From contig NZ_JAPEPC010000001.1 of NCBI RefSeq assembly GCF_026340465.1, forward strand, positions 4,512,001 to 4,576,000: 64,000 bases of DNA. The letters run 5' to 3'. Numbering within the stretch: the stretch's first letter is position 1; the number at the start of each line of letters is the position of its first letter. This document shows positions 59,605 through 64,000 of this stretch, piece by piece. Position numbers and translations under genes: made by a program. Source of the stretch: Streptomyces sp. NBC_01306 (lineage in GTDB: Bacteria; Actinomycetota; Actinomycetes; Streptomycetales; Streptomycetaceae). Below the pieces are notes generated by a model. It worked only from the letters and a program-made list of their open reading frames with translations, had not been told where the DNA came from and did no database searches.

Positions 59605-60456
59605 CTACAGCGACGCTATGACGCGGTCCGCGAGGATGTAGACGTTCTCCTCGCCGCAGGTGAAGGTCAGCGCGTACGCGCCGGAGATGCCGGAACCGCC
59701 CAGCAGGACCGGGTTGTCGCCCGCGCGCAGGGCCTCGGAGAGCCGCTCGGCGGTCTCGCGGTGGCCCGGCGTCATGCAGAGCGTGGTGCCGTCGGTGAAG
59801 ACGTACACATCGAGCGTCCCGAGCGGGCCCGGACGGACGTCGGAGAGCGCGGTGCGGGTCTCGGCGAGCTCTTCGAGGCGGGTCACCATGCGCTCGTGCT
59901 CGGTCACCACGGGGGTCTGCACCGGGACGAAGTCGGGGTGCGAAGGGTGCCGGCGGCGGGCCGCGGCCAGTTCGGCGCTGTCGGCCGCGTACTCGTCGGG
60001 GCCCGGCTCGTCGTCCGCGTCGACGCCCGACTCGACGGCCGGTTCCAGCTCCGGGCCGAAGCCGGTCTCGAAGGCCGGGTCGACGCCGGTGAAGTCCGTC
60101 TGGCGCGGCAGGAAGAACGCGGCGTCCTCGCCGAGTCCGGCCAGGCCGCCCAGCAGGGACGGGGCGTCCGCCGCGTCGCGGGACTCCTGCGCGGCCCAGA
60201 AGGCGCGCGCCTCGGCCAGCTCGCGTTCACGTTCCTCGGCCAGCGCTTCCGCGACGGCCGCCCGTATCTCGGCCGCCGGGGTCTCACGCGCGGCCGGTAC
60301 GGTCGCGCCCCGGGTGCTGCCGCCGGTGGCGCCGGCGAGGTCGTCACGCAGGGCGGCGATCTGGCGGCGGAGGCCGTGTGCGGCATGAAGGGACGCAGCG
60401 CCGACGGCCGTGGCGGTGGCCGTCGTCAGCAGCAGGGCAATCGACAAAGTGCTCAC
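59605..60456 (-). CDS. Conserved hypothetical membrane-anchored protein
   Basis: 283 residues. One hydrophobic helix at about 5-25, a Glu/Ala/Arg coiled coil about 60-95, an acidic Glu/Asp/Pro middle about 115-160, and a compact C-terminal domain (about 205-283: TLDVYVFTDGTTLCMTPGHRET, YALTFTCGEENVYILADRV). I do not recognise a named family. It is monocistronic, upstream of a repeat-rich gap. Confidence 0.65.
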   Translation of the reverse strand: MSTLSIALLLTTATATAVGAASLHAAHGLRRQIAALRDDLAGATGGSTRGATVPAARETPAAEIRAAVAEALAEERERELAEARAFWAAQESRDAADAPSLLGGLAGLGEDAAFFLPRQTDFTGVDPAFETGFGPELEPAVESGVDADDEPGPDEYAADSAELAAARRRHPSHPDFVPVQTPVVTEHERMVTRLEELAETRTALSDVRPGPLGTLDVYVFTDGTTLCMTPGHRETAERLSEALRAGDNPVLLGGSGISGAYALTFTCGEENVYILADRVIASL

Positions 60457-60929
60457 TGACTTACTCCCGGATTCAATCGGTCCCCGACTTCCTACATCAG
60501 CTTGTCGTGAGAGTGTGTCCGCTGTCAGTGCATTACGTCATGAATTGGACAGGTCTTTGGGCCCTGTTTTTCCCACTGATGCCGCTGTGACCTGCAGGAA
60601 TGGAAGACCCTCGGGAGATAGGTCACATCCTGGGGGAGATTCGGTCACGACTGGGTGGCGAGAGGCTTGGACGGAGGGGAGTTGTGACAGTGGCGGCATC
60701 AACCGTGCCTCTCGGTAGCGGAGTTGCGAACGCCCCGACCCCTCCTGCGGGAGGGATCGGGGCGATTTGGCCGACGCAGCGTTATTCGGCGGACGCGCTG
60801 CGTGCGTGTCTGTGATTCCGCTGTGCAAGCGCTGTGTGTTGCTGTGTTTCGCTGTGGATCCGCTGTGGATTCACGGGCTGACGGATTCCGTGACGCATTC
60901 CGTGACGGATTCCGGCGGGGGCTGCGGAA
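60457..60929. repeat. 473-bp intergenic region with CGCTGTG and GATTCCGTGAC repeats
   Basis: No supported gene. At about 60808-60880 CGCTGTG-type heptamers recur (at least four), then 12-bp units of GATTCCGTGACG type at about 60883-60918, running up to the thiolase stop. The left half holds the likely promoter of the minus-strand hypothetical gene. Confidence 0.55.
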
Positions 60930-62150
60930 TCAGCTCAGGCGCTCGATGACCATCGCCATGCCCTGGCCGCCGCCCACGCACATCGTCTCCAGGCCGAACT
61001 GCTTGTCGTGGAACTGCAGGCTGTTGATCAGCGTGCCGGTGATGCGCGCGCCCGTCATGCCGAAGGGGTGGCCGACGGCGATGGCGCCACCGTTCACGTT
61101 CACCTTGTCCAGGTCGAGGCCCAGGTCCCGGTAGGACGGGATGACCTGCGCGGCGAACGCCTCGTTCAGCTCGGCCAGGTCGATGTCGCCGATCGTCAGG
61201 CCCGCCCGCTTCAGCGCCTGCTTGGACGCCTCGACCGGTCCGTACCCCATGATCTCGGGGGAGAGGCCGGTGACACCGGTCGAGACGATCCGGGCCAACG
61301 GGGTGAGGCCCAGCTCGCGCGCCTTGGTGTCACTCATGATCACCAGGGCCGCCGCGCCGTCGTTGAGCGGGCAGCAGTTGCCCGCGGTGATGCGGCCGTC
61401 GGGGCGGAAGACCGGCTTCAGGCCCTGTACGCCTTCGAGGGTCACGCCGGCGCGCGGGCCGTCGTCCGCGGAGACGACCGTGCCGTCGGGGAGCGTCACC
61501 GGGGTGATCTCGCGGGCCCAGAAGCCGTTCTTGATCGCTTCCTCGGCGAGGTTCTGCGACCGCACGCCGAACTCGTCCATGTCCTGCCGGGTGATGCCCT
61601 TGAGCCCCGCCAGGTTCTCGGCGGTCTGGCCCATCGCGATGTACGCGTCCGGCACGAGGCCGTCCTCGCGGGGGTCGTGCCAGGAGGCGCCCTCGCTCTT
61701 GGCCACGGCCTCGGTGCGCGCCTCGGCCTCGGCGAAGAGCGGGTTGTGGGTGTCGGGAAGGCTGTCGGAGTTGCCCTTCACGAACCGCGACACCATCTCG
61801 ACACCGGCCGAGATGAAGACATCGCCCTCGCCCGCCTTGATGGCGTGCAGCGCCATCCGTGAGGTCTGGAGGGACGACGAGCAGTAGCGGGTGACCGTAC
61901 AGCCGGGGAGGTGGTCCATCCCCATGGCCACGCTGACGATGCGGCCCAGGTTGTTGCCCTGCTCGCCGCCGGGCAGCCCGCAGCCCAGCATCAGGTCGTC
62001 GATGTCCCGGGGGTCCAGCTCGGGGACCTTGGCGAGGGCGGCCTGGATGATGGTGGCGGTGAGGTCGTCGGCGCGCAGGTCCTTCAGCGAACCCTTGAAG
62101 GCGCGGCCGATGGGGGAGCGGGCGGTTGAGACGATCACGGCTTCGGGCAT
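60930..62150 (-). CDS. Acetyl-CoA C-acetyltransferase (thiolase)
   Basis: 406 residues. Nucleophile Cys90 in TRYCSSSLQTSRMAL, NEAFAAQ, the base His in GGAIAVGHPFGMTGAR near 360, and the second Cys in CVGGGQGMAM near 390. Reversibly condenses two acetyl-CoA or cleaves 3-oxoacyl-CoA. ATG at 62150 with GGAGC before; a GTG one codon earlier is possible. No fatty-acid genes adjoin, so degradative versus biosynthetic is open. Confidence 0.93.
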   Translation of the reverse strand: MPEAVIVSTARSPIGRAFKGSLKDLRADDLTATIIQAALAKVPELDPRDIDDLMLGCGLPGGEQGNNLGRIVSVAMGMDHLPGCTVTRYCSSSLQTSRMALHAIKAGEGDVFISAGVEMVSRFVKGNSDSLPDTHNPLFAEAEARTEAVAKSEGASWHDPREDGLVPDAYIAMGQTAENLAGLKGITRQDMDEFGVRSQNLAEEAIKNGFWAREITPVTLPDGTVVSADDGPRAGVTLEGVQGLKPVFRPDGRITAGNCCPLNDGAAALVIMSDTKARELGLTPLARIVSTGVTGLSPEIMGYGPVEASKQALKRAGLTIGDIDLAELNEAFAAQVIPSYRDLGLDLDKVNVNGGAIAVGHPFGMTGARITGTLINSLQFHDKQFGLETMCVGGGQGMAMVIERLS

Positions 62151-62310
62151 CACGGCTCCATGAGGCTGAGAAAGCGGGCTGGCTGGGCGGTAGTGCTTGG
62201 TCCGGCGGCAGTTCTGGTCGGTCTGCGGGGCTGACTGGGAAGTTACCCGGACGTACCGCCGAGGTCACCGGAGAGGGTGTGTGATGCGGGACTCTTTTCT
62301 AAGCGACCGC

Positions 62311-63558
62311 TCAGGATGGTGGCGCGGGGGGCTGCGCAACCCCCGGCTCCCGGCCCGGCCCCGGGTCGGGAGCGACCGGCGGCCTGGGCCCGTGGCGGGG
62401 CTCCCCGGGTGGCGCGGCGTGGGCCGTTCCGGGCGGCTGGGTTTCGGACGACCGGGTTCCGGATGACCCAGTTCCGGGCGGCTGCTTTTCGGGCGGCCGG
62501 GTGTCGGACGACGGGGTGTGGGAGGGCTGGGTTTCGGACGACCGGGTGTCGGACGACTGCGTTTCGGACGACTGCGTTTCGGAGGACTCCGGCAGGCGCC
62601 GCCGCCTGCGGTGCTTCAGCAGGGCCCAGGGCGCGCGGGCGCCCGTGACCTCGGTGCCCGCCTCGGACGCGGCGGCCGACGCGGCCTTGGCCACCGGCAG
62701 CATGTCCTCGTCGCGGGTGGCGTCCAGGTGATCGGTCTCCGGCCACAGGCCCAGTACCGCGCAGAGCGTGGGCAGCACCGCCATCGCGGCCGTCGCATAC
62801 CCCTCGGCCGATGGGTGGTAGTTGTCCGGGCCGAACAGCTCCCGGGGGTTCGCCGCGAACTCCGGGCCCAGCATCTCGCCGAGCGACACCGTCCGCCCGC
62901 CCTGTTCGACCACCCCGATCGTCTGGGCCGCCGCCAATTGCCGGGAGACCCGCCGGGCCAGCCACCGCAGCGGCTGGTAGACGGGCTCGACCGTGCCCAG
63001 GTCGGGGCAGGTCCCGACGACGACCTCGGCCCCCGCCGTCCGCAGCCTGCGGACCGAGGTCGCAAGATGGCGTACGGACTGCGTGGCCGGCATCCGGTGG
63101 GTCACGTCGTTCGCGCCGATCATGATCACGCAGACCTCGGGCAGTCGCGCGGGATCGGCGAGCACCAGCCCCACCTGCCGGTCCAGATCGTCCGACATCG
63201 CACCCGGCAGCGCGACGTTCCGCAGATCCACCGGCCGCTCGGCCACCGCGGCGAGACCGGAGGCCAGCAGCGCGGCCGGGGTCTGGCCCGCCCGCCGTAC
63301 GCCCTGGCCCGCCGCCGTCGAGTCGCCGAGCATCGCCAGCCGTAACGGCTCCAGGTGCCCCGTGCGGCCCGCGAACGCCAGCCCGTACCGCCCGTCCGCG
63401 CTCGGCGCCTGAGGGGCCCGCCCACCGCCCACGGAGCGTTTCGCCAGCTGGACCTCCGCCAGCACCACCCCCACCGCGGCCGCTCCTACCAGCCCGATGC
63501 TTCCGCCTCCGTACGCCGCGCCCGCGGCGATCCGTCGCGCCACCCTCGCCCTCGACAC
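62311..63558 (-). CDS. SGNH/GDSL hydrolase with repetitive tail; has a TTA codon
   Basis: 415 residues from a GTG at 63558 (GGAGG 5 bp before). One N-terminal hydrophobic segment (about 10-35) suggests membrane anchoring. Catalytic blocks: LGDS with Ser80, IGAND near 162-166 and DNYHPSAEGY with Asp/His. From about 325 the tail is made of SSETQ-type pentapeptides and Pro-rich sequence, encoded by 15-bp repeats (about 62430-62590). Leu72 is TTA (63343-63345), so it should need bldA. Probable esterase or lipase; substrate unknown. Confidence 0.85.
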   Translation of the reverse strand: MSRARVARRIAAGAAYGGGSIGLVGAAAVGVVLAEVQLAKRSVGGGRAPQAPSADGRYGLAFAGRTGHLEPLRLAMLGDSTAAGQGVRRAGQTPAALLASGLAAVAERPVDLRNVALPGAMSDDLDRQVGLVLADPARLPEVCVIMIGANDVTHRMPATQSVRHLATSVRRLRTAGAEVVVGTCPDLGTVEPVYQPLRWLARRVSRQLAAAQTIGVVEQGGRTVSLGEMLGPEFAANPRELFGPDNYHPSAEGYATAAMAVLPTLCAVLGLWPETDHLDATRDEDMLPVAKAASAAASEAGTEVTGARAPWALLKHRRRRRLPESSETQSSETQSSDTRSSETQPSHTPSSDTRPPEKQPPGTGSSGTRSSETQPPGTAHAAPPGEPRHGPRPPVAPDPGPGREPGVAQPPAPPS

Positions 63559-63672
63559 TGCCACCTCCTCATAGCCGTACACGTGCCAGGCGGTGTCCGG
63601 CCGGCCAAGCCGCACATCACCTAACTGCCCGTACACCGGTGCTGCCCAATCTTGTCCAATACGCTGACCGCC

Positions 63673-64000
63673 ATGGTGCAATTCCACGACTCGATGATCA
63701 GCCTCGTCGGCAACACCCCGTTGGTGAGGCTCAACAATGTGACCGAAGGGATCAGGGCGACCGTCCTGGCCAAGGTCGAATACTTCAACCCCGGCGGTTC
63801 TGTGAAGGACCGTATCGCCGTGCGCATGATCGAGGCGGCGGAGCAGAGCGGTGAGCTGCTGCCCGGCGGCACGATCGTGGAGCCGACCAGTGGGAACACT
63901 GGTGTCGGGCTGGCGATCGTGGCTCAGCAGAAGGGCTACAAGTGCATCTTCGTCTGCCCGGACAAGGTGTCAACGGACAAGATCAACGTGCTGCGGGCGT
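63673..64000 (+). CDS. Cystathionine beta-synthase/cysteine synthase, 5' part
   Basis: The window ends after 109 codons. PLP lysine Lys45 in FNPGGSVKDR, substrate loop EPTSGNTG near 69-76. SLVGNTPLVRL is the fold-type II start. In Streptomyces a cystathionine beta-synthase lies beside this thiolase/GDSL pair, as I recall; the C-terminal CBS domains that would decide against O-acetylserine lyase are outside. Confidence 0.88.
   Translation, partial: MVQFHDSMISLVGNTPLVRLNNVTEGIRATVLAKVEYFNPGGSVKDRIAVRMIEAAEQSGELLPGGTIVEPTSGNTGVGLAIVAQQKGYKCIFVCPDKVSTDKINVLRA

Overview
The window is high-GC actinobacterial chromosome, almost certainly Streptomyces. The evidence is a tRNA-Leu with a UAA anticodon (the bldA type), two resuscitation-promoting-factor proteins, a DivIC-type septum protein, GTG/TTG starts, strong GC-rich hairpin terminators, DasR-type operators, and a core block (rpf genes, enolase, divIC, DUF501, ppx, ndh, cfa, FtsX-type ABC pair) whose order I recall from Streptomyces.

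Layout. Positions 3-1283 hold the end of a histidine kinase. Positions 1374-6519 are a toxin/immunity cassette: SUKH-3, a YwqJ-like deaminase, a WHH nuclease fused to SUKH-1, and a 933-residue protein joining an Imm35-like domain, a long disordered linker, a deaminase-like domain and SUKH-4. Then come a coiled-coil protein, a degraded Rpn-type tail, an ATPase/FtsX permease pair, an ECF sigma factor with a small membrane partner, mfd, an MMPL transporter and an HNH lipoprotein (6929-20067).

Positions 20123-37280 look accessory. One five-gene overlapping operon (dioxygenase, glycosyltransferase-like DUF6271, PLP decarboxylase, GNAT, MFS exporter) looks like a small biosynthetic cluster and carries a TTA codon. 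Next are a beta-N-acetylhexosaminidase with two DasR-like sites in its promoter, a pyruvate-oxidase-like enzyme with an FMN glutamate-synthase-like protein, and a divergent five-gene operon starting with a 62-residue peptide followed by one unknown protein, two paralogous proteins with a shared THxxFHxTDWG motif and a beta-lactamase-fold hydrolase: a candidate unclassified peptide-maturation system. An orphan winged-helix regulator and a methyltransferase close the region.

Positions 37464-64000 are mostly core: YfhO and GtrA membrane proteins, a SurA-like lipoprotein, MazG, a P450, two Rpf muralytic proteins (the second behind a c-di-AMP riboswitch), eno, divIC, DUF501, ppx, a decayed RelBE-type locus, ndh, cfa, a second FtsX ABC pair, bldA, a Bax1-I protein, small hypotheticals, a thiolase, a GDSL hydrolase with a second TTA codon, and the start of a cystathionine beta-synthase. 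Short tandem repeats are unusually frequent between genes, and several span stop codons.
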